DNA from: an uncultured Clostridia bacterium
GTDB taxonomy: Bacteria; Bacillota; Clostridia; TANB77; CAG-508
Direction of reading: 5' to 3'
Assembly: GCA_934167175.1 (NCBI GenBank)
Contig: CAKPKF010000003.1
Location: 1-64,000, forward strand
DNA: 64,000 bases
Part shown: positions 9,373 through 19,110 of the stretch, piece after piece
Layout: every line of letters begins with the position of its first letter
Position numbering within the stretch: the stretch's first letter is position 1
Translations under genes and position numbers: made by a program
The notes under the pieces: model-generated
Database searches by the model: none
What the model was told of the DNA's origin: nothing
Seen by the model: the letters and a program-made list of their open reading frames with translations, nothing else

Positions 9373-10071
9373 TTATTTTGTAACAGGTATTTTTATATAT
9401 TCTAAAACCTTCTCTGTAGATTCTTCTACACTTTTACAATCTGTTACATCTATTTGTATTGTTTTAGGACTAATTTTATAAAACCCTGATTTTTCTTGTA
9501 GTGCATCTCTTTTTTCTATATTTTTTCTTACTTCTTCTTCATTCATACTATCTTTATATTGTATACATTTTCTTTTTACACGTTCGTCTAAAGAAGCGGT
9601 TATAAATAAATGATAATCAACTTCTGGATACATAGTCATAATATCTCTTCCTGATATTATTATATTATATTCATTTTTATATTTATTTATAAATTCTCTT
9701 CCAAATTCAAATATTTTTTCATGGTTTGCAACCTTTCCTGCAACAGAAACAGCCATAGATGCATCTTTTGATTGTAATTTTTCTTCTTCTATTTTTTTCC
9801 CATCAAGATAAACAACTGTTTGTTTATCTTCGATTTTTATACTTATTTTAAATAAATCCATACATGCCTTTATATCCACGTTTTTCATTTTTGTATCCAA
9901 TTGTTTTATACTGTTACCTTTAGATAATATAGCACACATAATTGCTCTATATATGTTACCACAATGTATTACTATAGAATTAGGAATTCTATTTAATAAT
10001 TCTCTACATATTGATGTTTTACCTGCTCCTACTAATCCTTCTATACCGATTGTTATATTACTTTCACTCAT
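9373..10071 (-). CDS. cytidylate-kinase-like P-loop kinase
   Basis: A P-loop kinase of 232 residues. A Walker A GLVGAGKTS lies close to the N-terminus and IIISGRDIMT, the counterpart of the cytidylate kinase GRDIG motif, near residue 140; RVKRKCIQY is lid-like. It is more divergent than a housekeeping Cmk and may act on CMP or another small substrate. ATG 10071 starts one base after the cinA-C stop codon (TAAAATG), so the two are probably translationally coupled; an in-frame GTG at 10086 lacks a ribosome binding site. Confidence 0.75.
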   Translation of the reverse strand: MSESNITIGIEGLVGAGKTSICRELLNRIPNSIVIHCGNIYRAIMCAILSKGNSIKQLDTKMKNVDIKACMDLFKISIKIEDKQTVVYLDGKKIEEEKLQSKDASMAVSVAGKVANHEKIFEFGREFINKYKNEYNIIISGRDIMTMYPEVDYHLFITASLDERVKRKCIQYKDSMNEEEVRKNIEKRDALQEKSGFYKISPKTIQIDVTDCKSVEESTEKVLEYIKIPVTK

Positions 10072-10072
10072 T

Positions 10073-10565
10073 TTATTGACTTCCACCTCTTAAAATTAAT
10101 TCAAAATTTTTAACAATGTCTTTTACTACATCATATTTTTTGCTGAATCTGTCTGATTCTTCTAATTCAATTCTATAATTATAAAATTTATTTCTATTAC
10201 TATTAAAGAAGCTATAAAAAACTTGATTAGTTTTTATTCCTGGGTTTAAAGGATCTCTTCTTCCTAATTGACCTGTAACACCAATTCCCCAATCTGTTCC
10301 AAATTCACTAGCTACAGCTCTTGCCATTTCTCTTGCTGTTTCTTTACTATACACAGAATATCTTGCAATAACTATTTTATCGACCCCATATTTTACTTTA
10401 GTATTATTAGAATATGTAACTAAAGAGCCTGGGAACACACTAGATGCTCCTGTAATATTAGTAATTTCATTTGCTAATAAACCGCCCTGTACATGACTCC
10501 ATACATGTTACTTTTTCATTTTTTTGTTTTAAAATTTTAACTATATTTTCCAAACTTTCTCTCAT
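10073..10565 (-). CDS. stand-alone CinA C-terminal domain (nicotinamide-nucleotide amidase type), needs +1 shift at CGG
   Basis: The gene starts at ATG 10565 and reads MRESLENIVKILKQKNEK, then METSCTG-like ESCTG. It then meets an in-frame CGG (10484-10482) that shifts the frame away from homology. Skipping the C gives GLLANEITNITGASSVFPGS and the rest of the domain, ending at 10073, for 163 residues in all. ESCTGGLLA is the family motif. The domain deamidates nicotinamide mononucleotide or acts in NAD salvage; in many bacteria it is fused to a competence-induced N-terminal domain that is lacking here. Without the shift the N-terminal 27 residues are lost, including half of the motif. Confidence 0.88.
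10482..10484 (-). other. in-frame CGG, +1 frameshift site in cinA-C
   Basis: Zero frame reads GGG CGG TTT and diverges. Dropping the C (complement of 10484) gives GGG GGT TTA, restoring the conserved ESCTGG motif. Confidence 0.9.
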
Positions 10566-10739
10566 AATTTATACCTCTAAAAATACTTATATTTTCTAAA
10601 TTATAAACAAAAATATACAATTTTGCAATATTTTTTAATTATTTCGATATTTTTATACTTTTATATTATTTATGATAATGAATAATTTCGTAATTTTTGG
10701 TTAAAAATAATTTTACAAATGAAATGGAGGTGTTTGTAA

Positions 10740-10853
10740 ATGGCAAAAAATAAGAAAAATGAAAACAAGAAGAACAAAAATCAAAATAGAAATGAAAGAA
10801 TAGAAAACCAAAACGAATCAAATAACCAAAATTCAAACAATAACAATAGATAG
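10740..10853 (+). CDS. 37-residue Lys/Asn-rich peptide
   Basis: A short open frame, MAKNKKNENKKNKNQN..., made almost entirely of Asn, Lys, Glu and Gln and ending NNNNR. It has a convincing ribosome binding site (GGAGGTG 7 bases before the ATG) and a strong terminator directly behind, so I think it is translated. The composition recalls small acid-soluble spore-type or other very hydrophilic peptides of Clostridia, but it is too low in complexity to assign. Confidence 0.6.
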   Translation: MAKNKKNENKKNKNQNRNERIENQNESNNQNSNNNNR

Positions 10854-10870
10854 TTTATTTTACTATTTTC

Positions 10871-10906
10871 AACCCCAAACCGACAAAAAATTAACGATTT
10901 GGGGTT
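10871..10906. terminator. bidirectional terminator
   Basis: AACCCCAAA pairs perfectly with TTTGGGGTT around an 18-base loop; T-rich sequence lies on the plus side. It separates the small plus-strand peptide gene from the 3' end of uvrA. Confidence 0.85.
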
Positions 10907-10919
10907 ATATTTTTTTATT

Positions 10920-13746
10920 CTATCTTTCAAGATATTTCTTTAGGAATTTACCTGTGTATGAATTATCATTCTTACATATTTGTTCTGGAGTTCCAACAGC
11001 TATAACTTCTCCACCGTTGTCTCCACCTTCTCTTCCTAAGTCTATTATGTGGTCACATGTTTTTATTAAATCTAAATTATGCTCTATAACTATTATACTA
11101 TTTCCCGTGTCTACTAACCTTTGTAATATATCAACCAATCTATGAACATCTGCTATATGCAAACCTGTTGTCGGTTCATCCAATATATATAATGTTTTTC
11201 CTGTAGCTCTCTTTGAAAGTTCAGTAGCAAGTTTCACACGTTGTGCTTCCCCTCCTGACAATGTTGTAGAAGGTTGTCCTAATTTTATATATCCTAACCC
11301 TACATCATATAAAGTCTGTATTTTTTGTTTTATCTTAGGAATGTTTTTGAAAAATTCTAATGCCTCTTCAACTGTCATATCCAATACGTCTGATATTGTT
11401 TTGTTTTTGTATTTTACTTCTAGTGTTTCATGATTGTATCTTTTTCCTTTACAAACTTCACATGGCACATAAATATCTGGTAGGAAATGCATTTCTATTT
11501 TTATTATTCCATCACCTTTACATGCTTCACATCTTCCTCCTGCCACATTAAAGCTGAATCTTCCTTTAGCATATCCTCTCATTTTTGCTTCGTTAGTTCC
11601 TGCAAAAATATCACGAATAGTATCAAATACTCCTGTGTATGTGGCTGGATTAGAACGTGGTGTTCTTCCTATTGGTGATTGATCTATGTTTATTATTTTG
11701 TCTATATTGTGCAATCCTTTAATTTCTTTATGCTTTCCTGGTTTTTCATTAGCACCATTTAATTCTTTTGCTATGCTTTTATATAAAACTTCATTTACTA
11801 ATGTACTTTTTCCTGAACCAGAAACTCCTGTTACACATGTAAATACTCCCAGTGGAAATTTCACATTAATATTTTTTAAATTATTTTCTGATGCACCACA
11901 AACTTCTATACATGTACCATTAGATTTTCTTCTCTTTTTAGGTACTTTTATTTGTTTTCTTCCACTTAAATATTGTCCTGTAATTGATTTTTCTACTTGC
12001 TTAATTTCTTCTACATTGCCGTTGTGCAATAACTTGTCCACCATGTACTCCCGCTCCTGGACCTATATCTATTATTTGATCTGCTGCATACATTGTATCT
12101 TCATCATGTTCTACGACTATTAACGTATTTCCCAAATCTCTTAATTTCTTAAGTGTTACTAATAATTTGTCATTATCTCTTTGATGTAATCCTATACTTG
12201 GTTCATCTAGTATATATAATACTCCAGTAAGCCCAGAACCAATTTGAGTAGCTAATCTTATACGTTGTGCTTCACCTCCTGATAATGTTCCAGCTCCTCT
12301 AGATAATGTTAAATATTCTAATCCAACATCTAATAAGAATTGCAATCTTTTATTTAATTCTTTTAGTATTTGGTCTGCTATTAATAATTCCTTTTGAGTT
12401 AATTCTAATGAATTTATATATTCTTTTATTTTATTTATAGACATATCTGTTAGTTCATTTATATTTTTGTCTCCTACTCTTACAGAAAGACTTTCAGGTC
12501 TTAACCTAGCCCCATGGCATGTATGGCAAGGACTGTTGCTCATATACATTTCATAGAAATCTCTCATACCTTGAGATTTAGTCTCAGAATGACGTCTTTC
12601 AAGTGTTGGTATTACTCCTTCAAATGGAGCTGTAAATTTTCTTATTCCTGCCGATGATTCATACCTAAAGTCTATTTTTTCTGTTCCTGTACCATATAAT
12701 ATTTTCTCCATAAATTCTCTTGGAAGTTTTTTAATAGGTTTTGAAATGTCTACACCATAATGTTTTCCTATGCTTTCAAAATACATTTTAGCCATTGTGT
12801 CACCTTTTTTCATTGTACTAGCTCCAAATGCTTTTACTCCATCATAAAGTGTTTTATTCTTATCTGGTATTATTAAATCTTCATCCATTTTCATAAGATA
12901 CCCTATACCAGTACAAGTTGGACAAGCACCAAAAGGGTTATTAAAAGAGAACATTCTTGGAGATAGTTCTTCAAAACTAATATTACATTCAGTACAAGCA
13001 TAATTGCCGCTAAACATTTGTTCTTCTCCACCTATAACATCTACTAACACTAAATTATTAGCATATTTCATAGCTGTTTCTACAGATTCTGCAAGCCTAT
13101 TTCTTATTTCTGGTTTTATTACTAATCTATCTACAATTAGTTCTATATTATGTTTTTTATTTCTAGCTATTTCAATATCATCTGTTAGTTCTACTATTTC
13201 ACCATCTACTCTAGCTCTAATAAATCCATTTTTTTGAAAATCATTTAACTGTTTTACAAATTCTCCTTTTTTTCCTCTTATAACAGGTGCTAATATTTGG
13301 ATTTTAGTTCCTTCTTTTAATTTTAATATAGCTTCTATTATTTGGTCTATTGTTTGTTTTTCTATTTTTTTACCACATTTTGGACAATATGGAATTCCTA
13401 TTCTAGCATATAACAAACGGATATAGTCATATATTTCCGTTACAGTTCCTACAGTTGAACGTGGATTTTTAGATGTTGTTTTTTGATCTATTGAAATTGC
13501 TGGTGATAGCCCTTCTATTGATTCTGCATCAGGCTTTTCCATCAAACCTAAAAATTGCCTAGCATATGATGACAAACTTTCTACATATCTTCTTTGTCCT
13601 TCTGCATATAAAGTATCGAATGCTAAAGAAGATTTACCAGAACCAGAAAGTCCAGTTACTACTACTAGTTTATCTCTGGGTATTTCTAAATTTATATTTT
13701 TTAAATTATGTTCTTTTGCTCCTTTTATTATAATTTTCTCATTCAT
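10920..13746 (-). CDS. uvrA: excinuclease ABC subunit A, needs +1 shift at CGG
   Basis: UvrA is the damage-recognition ATPase of nucleotide excision repair. The first frame (from ATG 13746) carries Walker A GLSGSGKSSL at about 31-40, the zinc cysteines and the first ABC signature, and runs to GVHGGQVIAQ at residue 575, where an in-frame CGG is met. Read straight through, five further residues precede a stop. Skipping the C of that CGG continues with GNVEEIKQ-KSITGQYLSGRK and the second half: Walker A GVSGSGKSTL near 637, zinc ligands CEACKGDG, signature TLSGGEAQR. Total 941 residues, the normal UvrA length. Confidence 0.95.
12019..12021 (-). other. in-frame CGG, +1 frameshift site in uvrA
   Basis: Zero frame reads GCA CAA CGG CAA TGT and stops soon after. 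Dropping the C (complement of 12021) gives CAA GGC AAT GTA: AQGN, the glycine that follows VxAQ in the family. Confidence 0.92.
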
Positions 13747-13920
13747 TTATGTGCTCCCCCTAAATAAATTTGCAATATACATTATACTACAATATTAAAT
13801 TATAGTAAACCTATATTATTATAAAGAACCAACTAGGCCACCTTAATATTATAATAGGTTTTAAATTTTCTCTTTGTTTTTCTTAAATTTGTATACTTTT
13901 TTATTTATATAAAAAGAAAA

Positions 13921-13943
13921 ACAGAGACTAAAGAAGTCTCTGT
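13921..13943 (-). terminator. terminator of the 13981 gene
   Basis: ACAGAGACT and AGTCTCTGT pair perfectly around AAAGA; on the minus strand the hairpin is followed by TTTTTCTTTTT. Confidence 0.85.
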
Positions 13944-13980
13944 TCACTAGTTTTAAAAAAAATCGACGTATTTTATAGGA

Positions 13981-14259
13981 TTATAGGATGATTTTATAAT
14001 ATTTTTCGTCTTCTGTTTCTAGTAATATTGTGTGTTTTTGTACTACAAATAGTTGTGTTATTCTTTTATAGAATTCTAGTTTTTTCTTGATTTTTCCACT
14101 TGCATATACATTTTCTTCAAGAAGGCTTTGAACTAACACTCCTTGTAGCATATCCCAAAAATCAGGATCATTTTTTTCTACTGAACAAAAGACATGTCCA
14201 TTTTTTAATAAATCGAATTTTTTTAATTCTAGTTTTTCGAATTTTATGCCATTAATCAT
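13981..14259 (-). CDS. unknown 92-residue protein
   Basis: A small soluble protein without cysteine clusters or membrane segments and with no family I recognise. It alternates beta-like and helical stretches (KFEKLELKKFDLLKNGHVF, then LEFYKRITQLFVVQKHTILLETEDEKYYKIIL). ATG 14259 is preceded by GGAG and the gene has its own terminator, so it appears to be a single-gene unit, divergent from asnB. Confidence 0.65.
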   Translation of the reverse strand: MINGIKFEKLELKKFDLLKNGHVFCSVEKNDPDFWDMLQGVLVQSLLEENVYASGKIKKKLEFYKRITQLFVVQKHTILLETEDEKYYKIIL

Positions 14260-14325
14260 AAAACTCCTCCTTTACATAATTTTGAAAATTATTTTATCAT
14301 CTTTTTGCCTAAATTACAATATTTT

Positions 14326-14355
14326 TTGCACATTATTTTTAATTTTGCATATAAT
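14326..14355 (+). promoter_or_regulatory. probable asnB promoter
   Basis: TTGCAC at 14326-14331, an 18-base spacer and TATAAT at 14350-14355, just upstream of the ribosome binding site AAGGAGGA and the asnB ATG. Confidence 0.6.
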
Positions 14356-14379
14356 ATATAGATTAAGGAGGAATTTTAT

Positions 14380-16229
14380 ATGTGTGGAATTGCTGGTTTT
14401 TGTAATTTTAGAGAAAATCTTTCCAAGTACCAAAAAGTACTTACCGACATGACAAATCTACTTGAAAAACGAGGTCCAGATGAAAAAGGATATTTTACAA
14501 ATGATTCTGTTTTTTTAGGTCAAAGACGATTAATTATAATCGATCCAGAAGTTGGTAAACAACCTATGACTTTTACTTACAATGGAAATTCTTATACTAT
14601 TGTTTATAATGGGCAAATTTATAATACAGATGAACTAAAAGAAACATTATTAGATAATCGGCTTTTTTCTTGATGGATATAGCGATACAGAAATATTACT
14701 CAAGAGTTATATTTTTTATGGAGAAGCGGTTGTTAATAAATTGAATGGCATCTTTGCTTTTGCCATATGGGATGAACAAAAAAAGAAGCTCTTCTTAGCT
14801 AGAGATCACTTTGGAGTCAAACCGCTGTATTATAGTTTAATAAATAATACTTTAGTATTTTCTTCTGAAATAAAATCCATTTTAAAATATCCAGAAATAG
14901 AACCTAAAATAGACTCTCAAAGTATTTGCGAGTTATTTGGAATTGGCCCTGCTCATACACCTGGTGTTCGGTCTTTTTAAAAATATATATGAAATAGAAC
15001 CTGCACACATGGCTATATTTAATATAGATGGGCTTCATATAGAAAAATATTGGGAACTAACAAGTAAACCTCATGTTGATGACTTGAAAAGTACATGCGA
15101 AAAAATAAAGTTTTTATTAAAAGATAGTATTTACAAGCAATTAATTTCTGATGTTCCTTTATGTGTATTTTTATCCGGTGGATTAGATTCAAGTATAATA
15201 ACTAAATTTGCTAGTGATTATTATAAAGAGAATAATTTAGGAACTTTGAATACCTATTCTATTGATTATATAGATAATGATAAAAATTTCGTTAAAAGCG
15301 ATTTTCAGCCTAATTCAGATAATTATTATATAGATATTGTTAGTAATAAATTTCATACTAGCCATCACAAAATAATAATTGACACTCCTGAACTTGCAAA
15401 TTCATTAGAAGATGCAATGATTGCAAGAGATTTTCCTGGCATGGCTGATGTTGATTCTTCATTGCTCTTGTTTTGTAAAAGAGTTAAGTCTGAAGCTACT
15501 GTAGCTCTTACTGGAGAATGTGCTGATGAAATCTTTGGAGGATATCCGTGGTTCTTTAGAAAAGATGCTTTAAACAGTAATACTTTTCCTTGGTCTATTG
15601 CTATTGAAGAAAGGCAAAAACTACTTAAGCAAGATATTTCTAGAAAAATAGATCTAAAAGAGTATATTGATTACAGATATTATGAAAGTCTCCAGAAATT
15701 AGACACATTAAACTGTGATAATAAAGAAACTGCCGAAAAGAGAAAAATATCTCATCTTACATTAAATTGGTTTATGCAAACATTATTAGACAGGTCTGAT
15801 AGAATGGCAATGTATAATGGCTTAGAATTACGAGTTCCATTTTGCGACTACAGATTAGCAGAATATGTTTGGAATATTCCCTGGGAAATGAAATCACTTC
15901 ATAGTAGAGAAAAAGGGTTATTACGTTATATAGCTAAAGATTTTTTACCAGAGGAAATCATAGAAAGGAAAAAGAGTCCTTATCCTAAGACTCATAATCC
16001 AACATATTTAGCAAAAGTAAAATCAATGCTTACAGATATAATGAATAATTCCGCCTCTCCTATTAACCTTTTAGTAAATAAAAAATATGTATTAGAAATA
16101 CTTGAAACAAACGGCACTGCTTTTTCAAGACCTTGGTTTGGTCAACTAATGACTGGTCCGCAACTTATGGCTTACTTATGTCAGGTTAATATGTGGCTTG
16201 AGAGATATCAGCCTAAAATTGAAATATAA
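14380..16229 (+). CDS. asnB: glutamine-dependent asparagine synthetase, needs two +1 shifts at CGG
   Basis: AsnB makes asparagine from aspartate, ATP and glutamine. It starts MCGIAGF, with the glutaminase nucleophile Cys2, followed by EKRGPDEKG and the glutamine-site NGQIYNTDEL. At residue 94 an in-frame CGG (14659) breaks the frame. Skipping its C restores GFFLDGYSDTEILL and the region LARDHFGVKPLYY up to TPGV, where a second CGG (14969) again breaks it. Skipping that C restores GLFKNIYEIEPAHM and the synthetase domain, with PP-loop LSGGLDSS near 265 and LTGECADEIFGGYPW. Total about 615 residues, normal for the family. Confidence 0.94.
14659..14661 (+). other. in-frame CGG, first +1 frameshift site in asnB
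   Basis: Zero frame reads GAT AAT CGG CTT TTT TCT TGA. Dropping C14659 gives AAT GGC TTT TTT CTT GAT GGA, i.e. NGFFLDG before the SDTE motif. Confidence 0.92.
14969..14971 (+). other. in-frame CGG, second +1 frameshift site in asnB
   Basis: Zero frame reads GGT GTT CGG TCT TTT TAA. Dropping C14969 gives GTT GGT CTT TTT AAA AAT, matching the family pattern TPG-x-G-x-FK. Confidence 0.92.
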
Positions 16230-16391
16230 GTTTAAAATAGAAGTTCACCTCATAGTTTGTAGAATCTCTATTTTGATTTCTTATTAAATTTTTATTGTAT
16301 ATTTCTAACAATCATAAATATTTTCATATTTTTTGTAAATACTATTCTTTACAGGATTGTTAAATATTTTTTAAAGAATAGGAGTGTTTTT

Positions 16392-16826
16392 ATGGAAAAT
16401 AAAAATTTAAATATTTTAGATGAAGTTAACAAAGGTGCTACTATGGGAATGGATGCTATTTCATATGTGTCTGAAAAAGTTGAGGATACTCGATTTAAAG
16501 AAGTTTTAGATACCGAATATGACAAATATAGAAAGATTTCTGAAAGAGTAAATAATTTATATTCTAATTATAGTACTAAAGAACCTCATGAAACAAATGC
16601 TATGAATAAAATAATGACTTGGTACGGAATACAAATGAAAACTATGACAGATGATACCACTTCTAAATTGTCAGAGTTATTAATGCAAGGTACTAATATG
16701 GGAATTATAGAAGGAAGAAGATTACTAAATCAGAATAATGATATTGCTAAAGATGTAGAAAATATTCTTAATGATTTTGTTGTTATGCAAGAAGATAGTG
16801 TAGAAACTTTGAAAAAATATCTTTAA
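16392..16826 (+). CDS. unknown all-helical 144-residue protein
   Basis: A protein predicted entirely helical from its heptad-like pattern, with KFVEDTRFKE-type and EYDKYRKISERVNNLY stretches and many methionines. The layout (four long helices, no cysteines) resembles ferritin-like or DUF2383-type spore-associated helical bundles, but no metal-binding EXXH pair is evident, so I leave it unassigned. GGAGTG precedes the ATG and a very strong bidirectional terminator follows. Confidence 0.65.
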   Translation: MENKNLNILDEVNKGATMGMDAISYVSEKVEDTRFKEVLDTEYDKYRKISERVNNLYSNYSTKEPHETNAMNKIMTWYGIQMKTMTDDTTSKLSELLMQGTNMGIIEGRRLLNQNNDIAKDVENILNDFVVMQEDSVETLKKYL

Positions 16827-16831
16827 AAAAC

Positions 16832-16860
16832 AGAAAAAGGGCTCTTAGAGCCCTTTTTCT
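16832..16860. terminator. bidirectional terminator
   Basis: AGAAAAAGGGCTC and GAGCCCTTTTTCT pair perfectly over 13 base pairs around TTA. T runs on both strands let it serve the 16392 gene and glyQS; it overlaps the glyQS stop codon. Confidence 0.92.
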
Positions 16861-18241
16861 AAAATTCAAGTTTATTATTTACCCATTTTTCTACTTCATC
16901 TATTTTTATTCTTATTTGTTCCATTGTATCTCTATCTCTTATTGTTACAGTATCATCTTCTAATGTATCAAAATCTACTGTTACACAATATGGTGTTCCT
17001 ACTTCATCTTCTCTTCTATATCTTTTTCCTATGCTTCCTGCTTCATCATAGTCACACATAAATGATTTTGATAACTTTTTATATACTTCTTTTGCCTTTT
17101 CTGATAGTTTTTTAGACAATGGTAATACAGCTACTTTATATGGAGCTAGAGCTGGATGCAAGTGTAATACAGTTCTTTTATCTCCACCTTCTAATTCTTG
17201 TTCTTCATAACTATTGCATAAAAATGCTAAAACTGCTCTATCTGCTCCTAAAGATGGTTCTATACAGTATGGTACATATTTCTCTCCTGTTTCTTCATCT
17301 TGATATCTAAAGTCTTCTTTAGATACTTTCATATGACTGTTCAAATCATAATCTGTTCTATCTGCAATTCCCCATAGTTCTCCCCATCCAAATGGAAATT
17401 TAAATTCTATATCAGTTGTTCCATTGCTATAATGTGATAATTCTTCTGGTGAGTGATCTCTTAATCTAATGTTTTCCTCATTCATTCCTAAATTTAATAA
17501 CCAGTTTTTGCAAAACTCTTTCCAATATTTTTGCCATTCCAAGTCTGTTCCTGGTTTGCAGAAAAACTCAAGTTCCATTTGCTCAAATTCTCTTGTTCTA
17601 AATGTAAAATTACCTGGTGTTATTTCATTTCTAAATGCTTTACCTATTTGTGCAATTCCCATTGGTAGTTTTCTTCTTGTAGTTCTCATAACATTTTTAA
17701 AATTAACAAAAATTCCTTGTGCTGTTTCTGGTCTTAAATAAATTTCTGCTTTTGAGTCTTCTGTAACTCCTTGGAATGTTTTAAACATTAAATTAAATTT
17801 TCTAATACCTGTAAAGTTTTCTTTACCACAATTAGGACAACATATGTGATGTTCTTTCATATATGATATCATCTTTTCATCTGACCATCCATCAGCTATA
17901 CCATCACAATTATTTTCGTGCATCCATTCTTCTATTAGTTTATCTGCTCTATGTCTAGTTTTACATTCTTTACAATCTATTAGTGGGTCAGAAAAACCTC
18001 CTACATGTCCTGAAGCTACCCAAGTTTGAGGATTCATTAATATTGCTGCATCTAATCCTACATTATATTCACTTTCTTGTACGAATTTTTTTCTCCATGC
18101 ACTTTTTACGTTATTTTTTAACTCAACACCTAAAGGTCCATAATCCCATGTATTTGCAAGACCTCCATAAATTTCTGAACCTGGATATATATATCCTCTG
18201 TTCTTACATAAACTTACCATTTTTTCCATTGATTCTACCAT
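16859..18241 (-). CDS. glyQS: glycyl-tRNA synthetase, single-chain type
   Basis: A class II synthetase of 460 residues that charges tRNA-Gly. It is the dimeric alpha2 type, not the split alpha/beta type of many bacteria. Class II motifs are visible: GLANTWDYGPLGVELKNN near the start, FRNEITPGNFTFRTREFEQME (motif 2, split here), and SLGADRAVLAFL (motif 3). Zinc-like cysteines occur in CKECKTRHRADK and CCPNCGKENF. The start ATG 18241 follows AAGGAGGA. A T-box leader lies upstream, so expression should rise when tRNA-Gly is uncharged. Confidence 0.96.
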   Translation of the reverse strand: MVESMEKMVSLCKNRGYIYPGSEIYGGLANTWDYGPLGVELKNNVKSAWRKKFVQESEYNVGLDAAILMNPQTWVASGHVGGFSDPLIDCKECKTRHRADKLIEEWMHENNCDGIADGWSDEKMISYMKEHHICCPNCGKENFTGIRKFNLMFKTFQGVTEDSKAEIYLRPETAQGIFVNFKNVMRTTRRKLPMGIAQIGKAFRNEITPGNFTFRTREFEQMELEFFCKPGTDLEWQKYWKEFCKNWLLNLGMNEENIRLRDHSPEELSHYSNGTTDIEFKFPFGWGELWGIADRTDYDLNSHMKVSKEDFRYQDEETGEKYVPYCIEPSLGADRAVLAFLCNSYEEQELEGGDKRTVLHLHPALAPYKVAVLPLSKKLSEKAKEVYKKLSKSFMCDYDEAGSIGKRYRREDEVGTPYCVTVDFDTLEDDTVTIRDRDTMEQIRIKIDEVEKWVNNKLEF

Positions 18242-18271
18242 AAAAAATTCCTCCTTCTTATTTTTGGCATA

Positions 18272-18500
18272 TAAGACAAAAAACTTTCATCCTTAGCCAA
18301 ATAATAGCTAGGGACGAAAGTTTATATTCCGCGTTTCCACCCTATTTCTTTAAAATCTTTTTTTGATTTTAAAGCACCTCAATTTTAAAAATGCTCGAAA
18401 GCTCCACCACATCCGTTTATTGCAAATATTTCACCATCATTTGCTCTCTTAAAATAAAACTTGAATGTTTTTTCTTTGTCATTGCATTATATATTTTATA
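18272..18500 (-). promoter_or_regulatory. T-box riboswitch upstream of glyQS
   Basis: On the minus strand the leader contains the T-box core AGGGTGGAAACGCGG (18327-18343 region), followed by a terminator hairpin whose arms AAACTTTCGTCCCTAGC (18323-18307) and GCTAAGGATGAAAGTTT (18297-18281) pair before a T tract. The upstream Stem I region (about 18400-18480) includes GAGAGCAAATGATGG. By position it should sense uncharged tRNA-Gly; I could not fix the specifier codon by eye. Confidence 0.9.
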
Positions 18501-18502
18501 TT

Positions 18503-18531
18503 ATACTATTACTTATTTTGCTGTTTGTCAA
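18503..18531 (-). promoter_or_regulatory. promoter of the T-box/glyQS transcript
   Basis: Minus strand: TTGACA (18531-18526), 17-base spacer, TAGTAT (18508-18503). It stands back to back with the plus-strand promoter at 18546. Confidence 0.7.
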
Positions 18532-18545
18532 TAGTTTTTTAAAAT

Positions 18546-18574
18546 TTGACTTTATGTACACTATGTGCTATAAT
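18546..18574 (+). promoter_or_regulatory. sigma-A promoter for the 18644 gene
   Basis: TTGACT (18546-18551), 17-base spacer, TATAAT (18569-18574), an almost perfect consensus. Confidence 0.8.
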
Positions 18575-18643
18575 AAAAATATATATATTTTATATATTTT
18601 TTTATTTGATTTTCTGCAATAAGCTTATAAGGAGAATGATAAC

Positions 18644-18961
18644 ATGATGTATCAATATGAATACAGAAAATTAGCGTTAAATAAAATTTTAGAACTTTTA
18701 AAAGGAGGAGCTGTTGTAGGAGTTATATGTGAAAAACCAGATGTCGCAGTTGAAGATGTATATATTGCTTCTGAAATAAAATCTGAACATTCTTTTGTGG
18801 ATGCAGATGACATAGCTAGCTTAGACCCTGTAAAACAACTTGACGACTTAAGAAACATTATCCACTCAGCTCTATCAAGAAAAAAAAATAGAGTAGCAAA
18901 ATTATATTATGTTAGAGTTTCAGTTTATAGTGAACCTCTTATAACTTTAGAATTTGAATAA
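18644..18961 (+). CDS. unknown 105-residue protein
   Basis: A small cytoplasmic protein of unknown family. The first half is mixed (LALNKILELLKGGAVVGVIC), the middle acidic (HSFVDADDIASLDPVKQLDDL), and the end beta-like (LYYVRVSVYSEPLITLEFE). It has a near-consensus promoter and an AAGGAGAA ribosome binding site; ATG 18644 is immediately followed by a second ATG, either of which could start it. No neighbour suggests a role. Confidence 0.65.
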   Translation: MMYQYEYRKLALNKILELLKGGAVVGVICEKPDVAVEDVYIASEIKSEHSFVDADDIASLDPVKQLDDLRNIIHSALSRKKNRVAKLYYVRVSVYSEPLITLEFE

Positions 18962-19056
18962 TTCTATAAAATAAAAAACAATAATTTAGCAGAAAATCAA
19001 CAATTTGCAGAGTGAGTTTGGTAAACTCCTCTGTCTTTCTTTTTTATTAAACTATT

Positions 19057-19104
19057 AAAAGTTAGAATTTATATAACGAAAACTATATAAATTCTAACTT
19101 TTTT
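19057..19104. terminator. bidirectional terminator between the 18644 gene and mutS
   Basis: AAAAGTTAGAATTTATATA pairs with TATATAAATTCTAACTTTT around a short loop, with T-rich runs on both sides. Confidence 0.88.
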
Positions 19105-19110
19105 GTTTTT

